Assembly (NCBI GenBank): GCA_941918925.1 | Contig: OW799236.1 | Location: 86,020,213-86,084,212 of the forward strand | DNA from: Phyto melanocephala | Lineage: Eukaryota; Arthropoda; Insecta; Diptera; Rhinophoridae | DNA length: 64,000 nt | Direction of reading: 5' to 3' | Part shown: one piece after another, positions 45,838-57,944 of the stretch | How positions within the stretch are numbered: the stretch's first letter is position 1 | Layout: every line of letters starts with the position of its first letter | Made by a program: the position numbers and the translations under genes | The notes under the pieces: generated by a model | The model's input: the letters and a program-made list of their open reading frames with translations, nothing else | What the model was told of the DNA's origin: nothing | Databases searched by the model: none

Positions 45838-46727
45838 GATTTCCGACTCCGTCCTTGACTTTGAATTTTTACGTAGTTAACTGTATTCTACAAGTCAAGC
45901 CCTTTCATTTGATACCCATATTGATGGTGTTAAAAAAATTTTGTTCCGCCATTTTGTTTTAGACACCATCTTGGATTTTATATTTTTGAATAATTTACTG
46001 AATTCTACTGGTCAAACCCTTTGATTTCATACCAATATTGAGGGGGTCAAGACGTTACATTTTAAAATACCAGATTTGACCCACATATATACATTTATTG
46101 TCCAACATTTTGCAGTGGCGTCCAATTTTAATTTTCTTTATAGTGCTTATATTGTGCTTATCAAGTCCTTTCAAATGATACTAATATTGATTCTCTTAGT
46201 TGTCTAGAAGCTGAAAAAAATTGATTTTCGTGTGTAAATTTTTGGAATATATATTAAAAATAAAATTTTGCCTATAACTTTACCGATTAGATCCTGATTT
46301 ATCCAAAATTTTTCGCGAATATCTCTAGAGGTATATTATATCTACAAATGGTAGCAAAAGTAAACCTATAAATTATCCTATGGCTGAAAAACTTAAATTT
46401 TGGTGGTAAAAATATGGGAAAAACAGAGGCAGTCGTGTTTATATGCTCATATCTCAGAAAGTTATGCGGTGATTGTGCTGAATTTCAATAGCAATTCATT
46501 CCCGGATATTTCCAAAAGATTGATACCATACACAGGTCTGAGGAACATGTGGTTGCATCTAACACATGGACAGTCGGACAGACGGTCAGGGCTTAATCGA
46601 CTCCTCTATTCATAAGCTTTCAGAAAATATATACTTTATGGGGTCGGAACTGAAAATTGTAGAAATTACAAACGGAATGACAAAGCTATATATACCCTTG
46701 TGCACCACAGGTGAAGGGCATAAACAC
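45838..46727 (+). repeat. HINE-G3, 5'-truncated
   Basis: Blocks TTCATTTGATACCCATATTG, GCCATTTTGTTTTAGACACC and later ACATGGACAGTCGGACAGAC, TATACTTTATGGGGTCGGAA and CAGGTGAAGGGCATAAA. The 5' hairpin end was not found. It bridges the A and G subfamilies: G-like left, A-like right. Confidence 0.55.
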
Positions 46728-46729
46728 AC

Positions 46730-47125
46730 GAGTAAAACCAATACAAACTATTTTTGATCATGTATGTCGAGCTGATGGAAAAAAAATCAAGTGCAGCTTT
46801 GGATTCGGAACGAGGCACTTTAATTCATCAGGTAATTGCAGTTCGGAGAGAATTGTTTTGTTTAGAATTTTTATATATGAAGTTTGACATTTGAAATAAA
46901 TGAGAGAGGAGAGAGAATTGTTTTTTTTATTTATAGACTTTGACAGCTGAAATTTAAAATACGTGAAGAAAAAAATAATCATCTGATGAAACAAAAATAC
47001 CTGGTGAATAAATTTGTCTTGATTCGGAATAGCAAATAACATCTCATTAGTTTATTTATTTTCAATAACCTGCCCGCAGCTGTCATACTTTCATTAGGTT
47101 TTTATTGTTTACTTACCTACAAGGT
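46730..47125. other. Non-coding stretch
   Basis: A minus frame (46758-47042) has no family features. Nothing else seen. Confidence 0.3.
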
Positions 47126-47129
47126 TTTA

Positions 47130-47560
47130 AATTAAACTTCTTCTTTAATGATGTTCATGGATCTACATTAGGATCTGTCGTGATATGATCTTGTGCAGCT
47201 AATGTGTCGGCTTTCTACAAAGGGTCCAAATTCTTTGGGCTCATTCTACTCTCAATGTGGTCTCTCCAGGATAGCCTCCAATTAAGTACTTCTCCTAGTT
47301 ATTTGCCTTTTTTATTAATCTGAATCGTTTTATATCGGAAAATGGGACAGTTACACACCGGTATATTCCCAAACAAACAGATTTCTTTCTTCTCCAGGTT
47401 AACATTAATCTCCCGCTTCTTTGACCAGTTGTGAAATATATTCAGTACTTTTGTTACTCTCCTGCATAAAATATCAATATTTTTTTCCCTAATTAGTATC
47501 GTGACATATTCTGGGTTTGAAACCCTCATTCGATAGTATTAACAGTAGACTACATACATA
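47130..47560 (-). pseudogene. Non-LTR reverse transcriptase fragment
   Basis: A 76-codon minus frame (47529-47299) reads YVTILIREKNIDILCRRVTK, then VLNIFHNWSKKREINVNLEK and KEICLF. This is the segment just after the RT catalytic YADD box, where LINE polymerases have a WC..GL.VN..KTE phrase. After its stop, another frame (47300-47200) continues as LNWRLSWRDHIESRMSPKNL. The YADD itself is lost. Clade uncertain, Jockey or I-like. Confidence 0.65.
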
Positions 47561-47564
47561 TGAA

Positions 47565-49310
47565 TGGTGGTTACCCACAGCAACGGAGATAAGATAACTC
47601 TCTGTGGGGTTCCCCAAAATACGTTGTTTCTAATAATTACTTTTCTTGTCTCTCAATTTATCTACCTTTTCGTTAATATATTACTATTACAAGCACTTAG
47701 GTCACAGTTTAACGTTACTCTTACGTTAGATATTAAATTAATGGATACAAAAAACTACCAACTCCCTTTACTACGAACTACAGACAAAGTGAAGAAAAAA
47801 ACTCTAAAGTTCTTGTGAATTGATGCTTGTAGCATAGAAATTCGAGAAATTCTGTTCAATGAATTTAATGATAAAGTTTGATGAGTAAAACAAAATAAAA
47901 AAAAAAAATTCAATCATCAGCAAAAAAAAACTAAAAAAAAAACAATAGATTTTAAATACCATTTATTGATGTTTGCTGTTTGAGGTTTGGATGAATAAGT
48001 AGGTCACACGTACATACATATGTACGTATGTATGTATGTATATGAATTAAAGTGTGTAAAATTGTTTTCTTTTTATTAATGTGTATGTGTTTGGGTGGGT
48101 GTGTTTGTTGTGTGAACGTTGGTGTAATGAATTTTTTATACAATATTTCACTTGACACTTGATGAAGCGGAAACGGATGTGGATCTGTTTTTGAAATGTT
48201 ACTGACACAGGATGTGAGGTTTTATTTTTAAACAACATTTATGCTGTTTTCACATATTTTTTTATTTGTTTATACATATTTATTTTTATTATGTGCAAAT
48301 TTGAAACCTCATTCACTTCGCCCCGCTTTCCGTCTACGGTTACACTCATTTGTTGTCTGAATCATAAAATTTTGTTTGATTTACATATTGTTTTTATTAT
48401 GTGTTTGTTTTATGCCTTCACCATAATGATGATAAAAATATAATATAATTTTATTTGTCAATTTTTTACTCAAGGACATAAAGAAATTATTACATGTCCC
48501 TATGAAATGAACAAAACGATTTTTGATTTAAATTTTAAAATAATAAATTTGAACAAAAAATGTTGAAATAGTTTTTTTATTGTAATTTTATTTAAAACAA
48601 GATTCAAATACACATTTATAAAGACAATCAAAATATTTATTGAAAATGAAATTAATTTGAAGCAAACGTATGCTTGAAGATATTTTGATATTATTTTTTT
48701 CTGTATTAATTTTGATTAAAAGAAAAATATTTGATTTAATTTCTATTGTTAATTCATGAAAAAAGTATAAAATAAAATACTTTGGGAATCAATTTAAAGT
48801 AAACACTACATGTAACTTTAAAATTGTGACCATTATTTGTATATTAATAATTATTTATGATAAATAACATCGCATGACTAATTAGTAATAAATATAAAAA
48901 GAATGAAATAATTTAAAATAATAATATTAAAAAAATCAACTTAAAGAAATAATAACATAAAAATGAATGTAAAATAATATATAATTTTAAAATAAAATAG
49001 TCAAAAATAAACAATGAAAAGGCAAACTTTAATTGATGACCGTGAAATCATAATAGATTGTTTAAGGCCGGTAATGTTGTGTTTATTGAATCAAAAATAA
49101 AAATAAAAGATAAAAGAGCATTCTGAGACATGAAGCAGCTCTAGTATGGAGAGATTTTACTTAGCAGAAAACTAGATATTTTAACTGGACAATAATCAAG
49201 AGCTATAATCCTAAATTTCGAAGGATTGTTTGCACTATCCAACCCCTAAAATACTTGACCATCCACTGCAATCCCCAAATCGAGCATCTGTGAAATTAAA
49301 AATCTTTTTG
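47565..49310. other. Non-coding AT-rich stretch with a small microsatellite
   Basis: At 48011-48042 there is an ACAT/GTAT simple repeat with a palindromic centre. Minus frames at 47952-48238 are driven by TG/CA repeats. No gene supported. Confidence 0.4.
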
Positions 49311-49312
49311 AA

Positions 49313-49641
49313 CCCAGCAAAAAGAAATAATGAATACATGAGTTCAACCAATGATGAAGTGGTTCAATTTAGGTAAAACATGCATGATTTCAATATTAAC
49401 GTGTCATTGATGTTAATATGAATATATTAACAAAATTTATTTCATTCTAATAAGTGCACAGAAAGCATGGACAGTAGATGAAAAGAAACCCATGTTTCAT
49501 GACCTAATAATGTTTACAGTATTAATTAGATTAGCATGTATCTCAAAGGCTAACAATCTTCATCCCTCTTTTTGCACTTATCAATAAGAAGTTCTGAAAA
49601 ATGTTATTTGCATTAATCTAGTGCCAACTTTTTTTACTGGG
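49313..49641. mobile_element. MITE family E, copy 3
   Basis: Starts CCCAGCAAAAAGAAATAATG and ends TTTTTTTACTGGG. It shares GAATACATGAGTTCAACCAA and CATTCTAATAAGTGCA with the other copies. Confidence 0.7.
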
Positions 49642-49659
49642 AAATTAAATTAAATTGCA

Positions 49660-49800
49660 ATCATTTAAGAATATTGAAAACCTTATCTGATATTAGCCGA
49701 GTGGAATGCATTTTCGCAACCAGCTACGATTTCATCATCAGCACTCTTTATCGGTATACTCATATGTAATTTTTTTTAAAACTAGTATTTATGTTACAAC
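49660..49800 (-). mobile_element. Relic of the hammerhead-bearing retroelement
   Basis: Minus-strand order: an ATATGAGTATACCGATAAA flank, an intact ribozyme core and a GGCTAATATCAGATAAGG flank. One unit only, and no target duplication recognised. Confidence 0.6.
49699..49746 (-). ncRNA. Type I hammerhead ribozyme motif (H5)
   Basis: Stem I GAGTG/CACTC, CTGATGA, the extra T, GAAA, stem III AATGCATT and C17 are all intact. Stem II is GAAATC/GGTTGC with one mismatch and one wobble. Outside stem I, GATA faces TATC, a compensated change relative to GATC/GTATC in H3, so the outer helix is kept. It may still cleave weakly. Confidence 0.65.
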
Positions 49801-50740
49801 TTAATGAAATTAGAATTAGGGAAGCATAGCATTCCTTTTAGAAATTTTTCATATTCTCTCAAATTCTTAATACATTTTTGTTATGTTTTGAATATTCAAC
49901 CTTCAGCTGACAGTATGGAAATCAAAGTTGCATTTTTACAACTATGTATCTTTGGCCTAAGTAAACAATTAATAAGGCTCCGAATAGAAAAAACTATCAC
50001 ATGGAGCTGATGCGTGATTGTTGCGCAAGCGAATAAAACAATTTTTGAGAAATATGAGATAAATATTTTGTGCTAGTAGAGATTATCGGCATTGTATGAA
50101 CCACGTGTTGTACGACTACATTGATATAATTGATAATTAAACGTGTTAATCTGCAAAAGCTGGGTTGGATAAGGTATATTGAGGAATAGATCGAGCAAGA
50201 AAAACATACCAAAACGATCAGGTACTTGCTAAGGAAGATGTCCGAAACTTCTTTGGAAATATAAGATTAAAAAAAATCTCTCCAAACTTAAGAAATCCCT
50301 ACAAAAAGAAATTGAAGAAACTGGGTTTTTGAAAAAATACTTAACGGAATTGGTATTGTGGTAATATTAGGGGAGTTTTGTCCTTAAGAGCAAACAACAT
50401 GTCATGTGTATCTTGTTTAAGCTATTAACGTCCCTCTCTTTTTCAACCGAAACTACACTCAAAAAAAAGTTTACTAAATTTAAGTAAATTTTACTAAAAT
50501 TAAAGAAATTCGGTAATGATTTGGCTCCAAGTAAAATAAAACTTAAACGAAGTTTATATTTTTCCTAAATTATAGTATAAATAATTTTCTATAATTAACT
50601 AGAAATTAGTAAATTTTTACTACGATGAAGTTAAATTATACTTTTTACTTATCCACACTTCTAAGGAATAAGTAAATTTTTTGCTACAACTAACCATTTT
50701 TTTTTACACAAACTTAATAAAATTATCTAATATTAAGTTA

Positions 50741-52980
50741 ACAAGTAAGAGCACTATATTCGGCTGTGCCGAATCTTTTATACCCACCACCTATTTTGTG
50801 TACATTTAAAGCACAATATTTATTATTTTGTTAATCATTATGGAATAATCTCTTTATAATAAAATATTTATCACTTTCTTTGTAAAAGGTATTTACATTT
50901 TAAGGGCCCATATTAAAGGTGAACTACACCTAGTCTTTAAATTTGTTTTCTGCATTTCACTTGACATTTCTCAATCTCAGACTAACTCAATTTGAACAGT
51001 GGAAAGATACGCAAATGAGCAACGCGTTAAAGTTATTCAGGTTTTCGTTCAAATTCGTTCAAATTCGTCCACAATCGGGAGAATTGTAAAAAATATTTAA
51101 ATTTCTGCAAAACAGGTCTGTATAAAATGTTAGAAAATCTGTGAATGCCTTCTTAGTTCGTTGAATGGGAACTATTGCTGTTTTTTGCGATAGTGTGGCA
51201 AAAGAACAGTCAACCTCGACTCATCATCATGCCCAACAATTGAGTATCAACATTATCATTGAAAATTTGGACCATCAGATACATCGAAATGCTACTAAAA
51301 TGCTTTTGTAAATGTAGTCTTTCAATGAAAGTGGGCGTTAAAATAGGTGTGTCAATAAAGTTTCTGCTAATAAATACAACTTAGATATTTCAATATAGCC
51401 CTTTATTTTCCCAAAAACTTTGTAAATAGAGAAATTACATGAATTTAAGATAAACCGTTATATGGGAGGTAGTCGTTAAAGTGGGTGTGTCACCTAAACT
51501 TTTTGGCACAACAATAACATTGATCAGAAGGATATACGTAGCAAATTTGATCATCATACCTCTAATTTTGGCGGTTTTATGAGCTTTTAAATTTCATTAA
51601 CGGTAGATTACGTAAAAAGTGGGCGTTATAGTAGGCGTCTAAAAGTTACTTTTGCGAATGAGTACAACTTAGGTGTTTCAATATAGCCCTTTATAATTCC
51701 AAAATCTTTATTAATAGAGAAATTATATGAATTTTGAGTAAAACGTTATATGGGAGGTGGGCATAAAAGTGGGCGTGGCACTTTAATTTTCTGGCACAGT
51801 AATGACAATGCCTAGGGGGATATACGTAGCAAATTTTATTATCATACCTCTAATTTTGGCGGTTTTATAAGCTTTTAAATTTCATTAACGGTCTATAACG
51901 TGAAAAGTGGGCGTTATAGTAGGCGTGTCAAAGTTATTTTTGCGAATGAGTACAACTTAGGTGTTTCAATATAGCCCTTTATAATTCCAAAATCTTTATT
52001 AATAGAGAAATTATATGAATTTTAAGTAAAACGTTATATGGGAGTTGGGCGTTAAGGTGGGCGTGGCGCCTTAATTTTCTGACACAGTAAGGACATTGAC
52101 TAGAAGGATATACGTAGCGAATTTGATCATCATACCACTAATTTTGGCGGTTTTATGAGCTTTTAAATTTCATTAACGGTATATAACGTGAAAAGTGGGC
52201 GTTATAGTGGGCGTGTCAAAGTTGTATTTTCGAATGAGTACATGTGAGATGTTTCATTATAGCCCTTTATTATTCCAAAATCTATATAAATTGAGAAATT
52301 ATATGAATTTTGGGTAAAACGTTATATGGGAGGTGGGCGTAAAAGTGGGCGTGGCACATTGATTTTCCGTTACAAAAAAGCGTCTCACCAATAAGCAAAG
52401 TGTGCAAAATTTCAGAGTCGTACATCCAATTTTGTTGCTTTTATGACGTTTTTGTTTTTAAATATACCGAAAAATACACTGTGCGGTATAAATTTTCGTA
52501 CATTTTGATCGATAACTCCTCTCCTAATGCATAGATTTAGATAATTTTCGGGGAAAAATATTGTTTTTACTCAAGAAATATATATTCGAAGTTTCATGAG
52601 TCTACGTTAATGCGTTTGGACACAATTCCATTTTATTCGATGTTTGAAGGACACGGTTTTTTCGACCTACTCTTGCTTTTCGAGCTATAACTCTCTTCCT
52701 AATATTCCGATTTAGCCCATTTTCAATAATAAACAAACCTTGTCTATAAGAAAGATTCTGGCAAAATTTGAGCCCCCTAGCTTTTTCGGTGCGACCTCTA
52801 TCGTGCTTTCAACAGACGGACAGACGGACAGACGGACGGACATAGCTAGATCGTCATCCAATCAAACCCTGATTCAGAATATATATACTTTATGGGGTCT
52901 AAAATGGATATTTCGATGTGTTACAAACGGAATGACAAAATGAATATACCCCCACCATTTTTTTGGTGGCGGGTATAAAA
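50741..52980 (+). repeat. HINE-B4, complete, three internal tandem units
   Basis: Runs from ACAAGTAAGAGCACTATATT to TGGTGGCGGGTATAAAA. Internal units of about 287 bp start near 51538, 51827 and 52112 (TAGCAAATTTGATCATCATA and variants). It contains a MITE remnant and an empty retrozyme site (about 50812-50825). The 3' block has ACAGACGGACAGACGGACAG. Confidence 0.85.
50885..51284 (+). mobile_element. mariner-derived MITE M4, right end deleted
   Basis: Its first bases (AAAGGTATTTACATTTTAAG) are a mutated form of the M1 end at the same HINE position. It runs to GGACCATCAGAT and then jumps into HINE sequence (ACATCGAAATGCTAC). Confidence 0.65.
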
Positions 52981-53627
52981 ATGTATGAGTATGGGGCATT
53001 ATATAGTTAATTTATCTTGTTTTTACGAACGATTTTAACTTAAATAAAGTTGTTTTTATTATTTTTAAAAAATATTTAACTTATTTCAAGTTAAATTTTT
53101 CTTAAATTAAGTTTTTGTGATTATTATTCATTAAAAATTTCTTTAATTTAAGTACATGGTTGTACTTAATATTATGAAGTATTATTTGAAACTGTCAACA
53201 AATTCTTGAAATTTAGTATAAGACGTTAACTTAATTTGAGTATATTTTGTGTTATTTTTAAGAAAGTAGTATTATATTTGAGTACAAATATCAACTTAAA
53301 GTAAGCAAAACTACTTTAAATAAAAGAAGTAATATCCATATTTAGGTAAAACTTTTCTTATATGAAGAACTATTTTTTCTCAATGAAATAGCAGTGAACT
53401 AATTCTTAGTAAAATCTAACTTTCTTTCAGTACATACACCTTTAGTAAAGACTTTTAATTTTTGTTACTTTTTTATTTATTAACAGATTAAATAGATTTT
53501 TATAGTTTTTTAAATATACATACATATTTAACATATCTTATTTTTTATTTGGTAAAATTAATTGTTTTAAGTTAAAAGAGTGGTCTTGGCCTTAAATAGT
53601 ACAAATTCTTTATTTTTTTATATTTTT

Positions 53628-53894
53628 TTAAATTATAAATACATGTTTTGATAAATGTTCTTCTTCGGGTACATTCAATAGGTTTTCGGGAACTTGGCTT
53701 AACAAGGCATAAAGTTTTTGCTTGAACACAACTTTTCTTAAATCTGAAAAAACAAAAAATACTTTAAAATAAATGTTTATAGCTCTGAAAACGAAAAATA
53801 AACCGTATATAATACGTTTAAAACTTTTAGTATTTAGCAAAATATTTTTAATTTCAGATAAAACTTTAGTGTCTGCTAGGATGTTACAAATCAT
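53628..53894 (-). CDS. Possible last exons of a small unrecognised spliced gene
   Basis: I do not recognise the protein. The minus frame starts at ATG 53894 (MICNILADTKVLSEIKNI) and could be spliced: exon to 53804, a 60-base intron 53803-53744 beginning GTTTAT and ending TTTTTTGTTTTTTCAG, then exon 53743-53628. The join keeps the frame and gives FKRIIYDLRKVVFKQKLY, then LSQVPENLLNVPEEEHLSKH and a stop, 68 codons in all. An AATAAA lies about 20 bases downstream of the stop. The intron length and pyrimidine tract are typical for flies, but the unspliced frame is also open and the donor is weak. The true start may be further upstream. Confidence 0.4.
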   Translation of the reverse strand: MICNILADTKVLSEIKNILLNTKSFKRIIYGLFFVFRAINIYFKVFFVFSDLRKVVFKQKLYALLSQVPENLLNVPEEEHLSKHVFII

Positions 53895-54863
53895 ATTGAT
53901 AATATTTAAATAAAATGGAATTTATTTCAGCAATATGTTTATCTTTTATTCTCTTTTATGAAGAATTAAAACCGATTTTACAATTGATATTTTTTAAGTT
54001 TGAAATTTAAAATTATATACTTAGAAGTTACTCTACAGAAAAATAATTTGGGGTAAGGACAACCAGCTTTGCTATGGTCTGTTATATGCTACCATATATT
54101 TACCAATCACATTTGTGAAATTGGCTCATTGAAATAAACGAACGCATTTAACAAAATATTGATAAAGGAAAGCTGTACAATTCATTAAAATGCGTATTCG
54201 CTTATCCTCTTGCGAGATTATAAATGGGGATCGATAAGAGCAATTGTGCTTTGACCTGCATCTACAATCCTTTAAACCAATAATTCAATGGCCTAATGTA
54301 AATTCTGAATCTTACAGCAAACAGATCCAATTAAAAGCAAACCAAAGTTATTTACTGAAGCTCAACTATTTTAATTTTTAAACTTGAAAAAATCAAAAAA
54401 TTTTCAAAATTTCACTTTTTAAATAACTTTTAACAAAATCACGTATTTGAAAAAAAGGAGAAATAACATTTTTATATATAAAGGAGATTTAAATATAAAA
54501 TTTTTGATGTATGACACTAATGTAGTAAAAAAGCGATATAACGAATTTGATGAAAATCGCTTAAATTAACTATTTTTTTAAAATTATTTTTAAAAGGATA
54601 ATAAATAAATTAATTCCTAAATTAAACTTTTCCAAAAGTTCTACATAAAACACACTTAAAATTTTTGATAAATTAATTAAACTTTTAGCCGCCACCCATT
54701 TTTTTCTGTAAACGCCGTTGGCTCTTGAAATAATTGGCGGCGTTACCGGCTAATTTTTTACACCGACTTCGGTTTTTTTTTTACAAGCCTAGAACAATTT
54801 GAACTAATTACACTAAATGAACTTAAAATAACACTTTTTAAATTCATTTTTTACTTACCTTCT

Positions 54864-55085
54864 TTTAATTCACTATTTGCACTTTTTTCACAACTTCTTA
54901 TTTATAGTTTTAGCTTTTTTTGAATTTTTTCCGTTTTTTACTATTTTTCTTTTATTTATGTATGTATGTATATCAAAACTAAAATGCTTACATCGGGGCT
55001 GGAAAAGTAAATACCAATGTAATTGTTTTAATATGAAATAAATACATAGCCGACGGCAGTCTGCAGACCACAAACAGTCAAAATA
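54864..55085 (-). other. Possible 5' untranslated first exon with a strong splice donor
   Basis: On the minus strand, a leader-like stretch (GTGAAAAAAGTGCAAATAGT, then GAATTAAAAGAAG) is followed by GTAAGT, a perfect donor, at 54863-54858. Fly first exons often look like this. It could belong to the gene whose last exons may lie at 53628-53894, about 1 kb downstream. No promoter motif was firmly identified. Confidence 0.3.
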
Positions 55086-55485
55086 AATATATTTGTATGG
55101 AGACTATTAATTTTTGTAATTTAATTCGTCTAAAGTAGTCTTAAAGTAGTAAATTTAGCAAAAGATTAGTTTGTATCAGCGTTGCAACTTTCCGGTTAAT
55201 TATTCAAAAAGAAACATTTTGATAGTTTTAAAATGATAAAGGTTTTGAATAATTTTTGAATAATTTTTGGATAATTTGTCTTATTACAGAAATTTTAACA
55301 AAATCCAAATTAAATCTGCATTTTATAATACAAAATACAAATTTTTATATCTGAATTTCTGCCTCACTGAAATTTAACTCAAAAAAACTCGATTTTGACA
55401 AATTTTGGATGAAGGTACTTTGATATAGAATACTGCGAAATTATAATATTTAATAAATTTAAATTGTATAAAAAAGTTAGCAAGT

Positions 55486-55753
55486 ACACGCAAAGAAAAA
55501 TCATAGCTTGATAAATTTGTAATCATACTGTTGTCTCAGTTATTATTTAATGATTATTTTTAATTTTTAATGCTTTCGAATATAATGTTATTTTTGTCAA
55601 ATTATTTTTTTTTAATCATACTATTTCTAAATGATAACCGTTTTGAAATTTTTACGAAAAGTAAACATTAAATGATACAATTCCAACAAATGCTTGATTA
55701 TCGTGACTTTTCTTTTTTTTTTTTCTTTTTTATCGTGGTTTTTCTTTGCGTGT
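55486..55753. mobile_element. Small TIR element, 268 bp
   Basis: Starts ACACGCAAAGAAAAATCATA and, reversed, ACACGCAAAGAAAAACCACG. The interior is AT-rich with several ATAATCAT-like motifs. No coding frame; superfamily unknown. Confidence 0.7.
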
Positions 55754-55979
55754 AGTAAATGTATGTAAGGGCAGGAAAAAAATTTTGCTTTAAAAGCAAC
55801 TTAATATGCATATGCACTAGTAGCAATAGCAAAATATGTCCATCTGTATATTTTCTAATACTAGCACGTACCTACTTTAAAAATTAGTCGAAATTTAAGA
55901 AAAGACTAATGCATCAAAAAAATGCATAACGATCGTTACTAAACATCATTCTAAATAAAAATAAATAAAAACAGCAGAA

Positions 55980-56240
55980 ACTATTTTGACACGCCTACTT
56001 CAACGTCCCCTTCTCACGTAATTTACCGTTAATGAAATTAGAAAGCTCACTCGTAATATAGATATACTTAATGTTCCATTGCAAGACTAAATTTAAGAAA
56101 AAAAAATAATAGCAAACAGAAGTTGCACAAAGAAAGTAATATATATTTTATTTAAAGAGTTTGTTACATAGCGATTTCTGTTAATATCAATATAAAATTT
56201 TTTCTGTTATAAAAGTACCCAAAATTGGTGGTGGGCATTA
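55980..56240 (-). repeat. HINE-B6 fragment
   Basis: Contains TTGACACGCCTACTTCAACG, TTACCGTTAATGAAATTAG and ACCCAAAATTGGTGGTGGGC, the reversed order of HINE-B with most of the middle deleted. Confidence 0.55.
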
Positions 56241-56599
56241 AAATTTATGCATTAAGCATTTAATTTATTATTGCTTATATTTTTGCTATTAAAGCATTCT
56301 ATACCATTATTCAAGTTTAGATTTTTAAGTAGCAATTGAAATTTTCAAAACATATAAATTTTAACCTTAAACATTAGCTTTGATTTGCACTTCCCAATCC
56401 TGATATACATTTTAAAGATTTTGTACTTAATAATAACATTTTGTATTTAAAACAAGTACGAATTAACTAAAATTTAACCAACAACTATTGACGGAAGTAA
56501 ATACATATACATACTTATGTATGAACATTAATACATACATACAATATATTTGCTCATATTTTTGATATTTACATACATATGTTATTTTTTAATCATACT

Positions 56600-57115
56600 A
56601 TATCAGTGAAATTTTTCTTTAATTTAAGTAAATTTTACCTAGTATACGCTTTACTAGAATTAAGCAAATGGTACTATAATCAAATATATTTTCTTTATTG
56701 AAAGTGAATTTGTACTTAAAGTAAAGAATGACACATACTTCTTTTAAGTTTATAATAAAGCATATACTAGATATTAGAAAGAAATGAACTAAATTTTTTA
56801 CATTTAATACAAAAATCTTATTACTTGTTTTAAGTATGAAAATACTCAATATTAAGATATTTTTACTGTAGGTCTGAAAAATTTTAATTAATTTAAGAAC
56901 TATTTACTTTATTAAAGTATGTACAATTAAGCACATTTATGGACTGTTTTTAAGTTAGTTAGAATTTTGCGTAAACTTTTATCAAGTACAATTTTTTTCA
57001 TATGAAGTTAAATTTTTTATATTTTAGTTAATTTGGACTTATTTTTAGGAAATTCAATAAACTAAAATTAAGTTCATGCCAAACTTAATTTTAGATCAAT
57101 CTTTTTTTTCGGTGT
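56600..57115. repeat. AT-rich repeat, family I
   Basis: Variants of TTTAAGTAAATTTTAC throughout, ending CTTTTTTTTCGGTGT next to HINE-A3. Similar to 50453-53450. The frame 56619-56849 is composition only. Confidence 0.3.
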
Positions 57116-57127
57116 AACCTAAGTAGA

Positions 57128-57940
57128 ACAAGTAAGAGTGCTATATTCGGCCGTGCCGAATCTTATATAACATTCACAACGTGTAGTCATGCAATAACAA
57201 TTGTTTGTATCACCATTCATCTCATATGAAATACGTACATACATATAAAAAACATAGATATATAAAAACATCCCATTGTAAAATTATAAATGTACGTATG
57301 TATGTAAAAAAAAAAAAATTAAAAAAAAAATAAAAAAAATATAAAAAAAAAATTAAAAAAATTAAAACAAAAATAAAAAAAAAAAAAAATAATAAAAAAT
57401 TAAATAAAAAAAAATAAAAAAAAAATAATAAGTATATAAATAATAAATATAAAATAAAAAATTAAAAAAAAAAGAATTAAAAAAAAATTAAAATAAAATA
57501 ATAAAAATATTAATAATATATAAAAAAAAAATAAATAAAAAAAATTTTTTTTTTGCTCAGCTTGGATTTGATGCCACGTTTACTCTAACCAGTATACCAC
57601 GTTTGTATGTTTGTTGTTGTTTTAAAAAAAAACGGGTGGCCGTGGTTTTTTGCTCATATCTCAGTTCTTTATGAACCGATGTTTCTGATTTTCAATATCA
57701 ATCTACTCCCGAATATTTCTGATATATTAATACCTCACTCAGGTCCAGGCGATGTCAGGGGCTTTAAAAAGTTGATTTCAACATACACACGGACAGACAG
57801 ACTGACTGACAAAGCTTAAACGACTCTCTTATTCATTATCTTTCAGAAAGTATATACTTTATGCGGTCGGAAATGAAAATTGTAGAAATTTCACACGGCA
57901 TGTCAAACCTACTATATATACACTGTGTGAAGGGTATAAA
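57128..57940 (+). repeat. HINE-A3, full length
   Basis: From ACAAGTAAGAGTGCTATATT, with the ATTCGGC/GCCGAAT palindrome, through the A/T tract (57305-57550) and GCTCAGCTTGGATTTGATGC, to ACACGGACAGACAGACTGAC and GTGTGAAGGGTATAAA. It is the closest sister of 35-860. Confidence 0.8.
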
Positions 57941-57944
57941 AAGA

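Larger units (their letters stand above)
50453..53450. repeat. AT-rich fold-back repeat, family I, split by HINE-B4
   Basis: Starts ACACTCAAAAAAAAGTTTAC. The interior is made of variants of AAGTAAATTTTACTAAA, resumes after 52980 with ACTTATTTCAAGTTAAATTT, and fades near 53450. It resembles 10062-10817 and 56600-57115. The right end is not defined. Confidence 0.35.

Noticed and set aside
47952..48238. Minus frames rich in His, Thr and Pro
   Set aside because: Driven by CA/TG and GTAT simple repeats.
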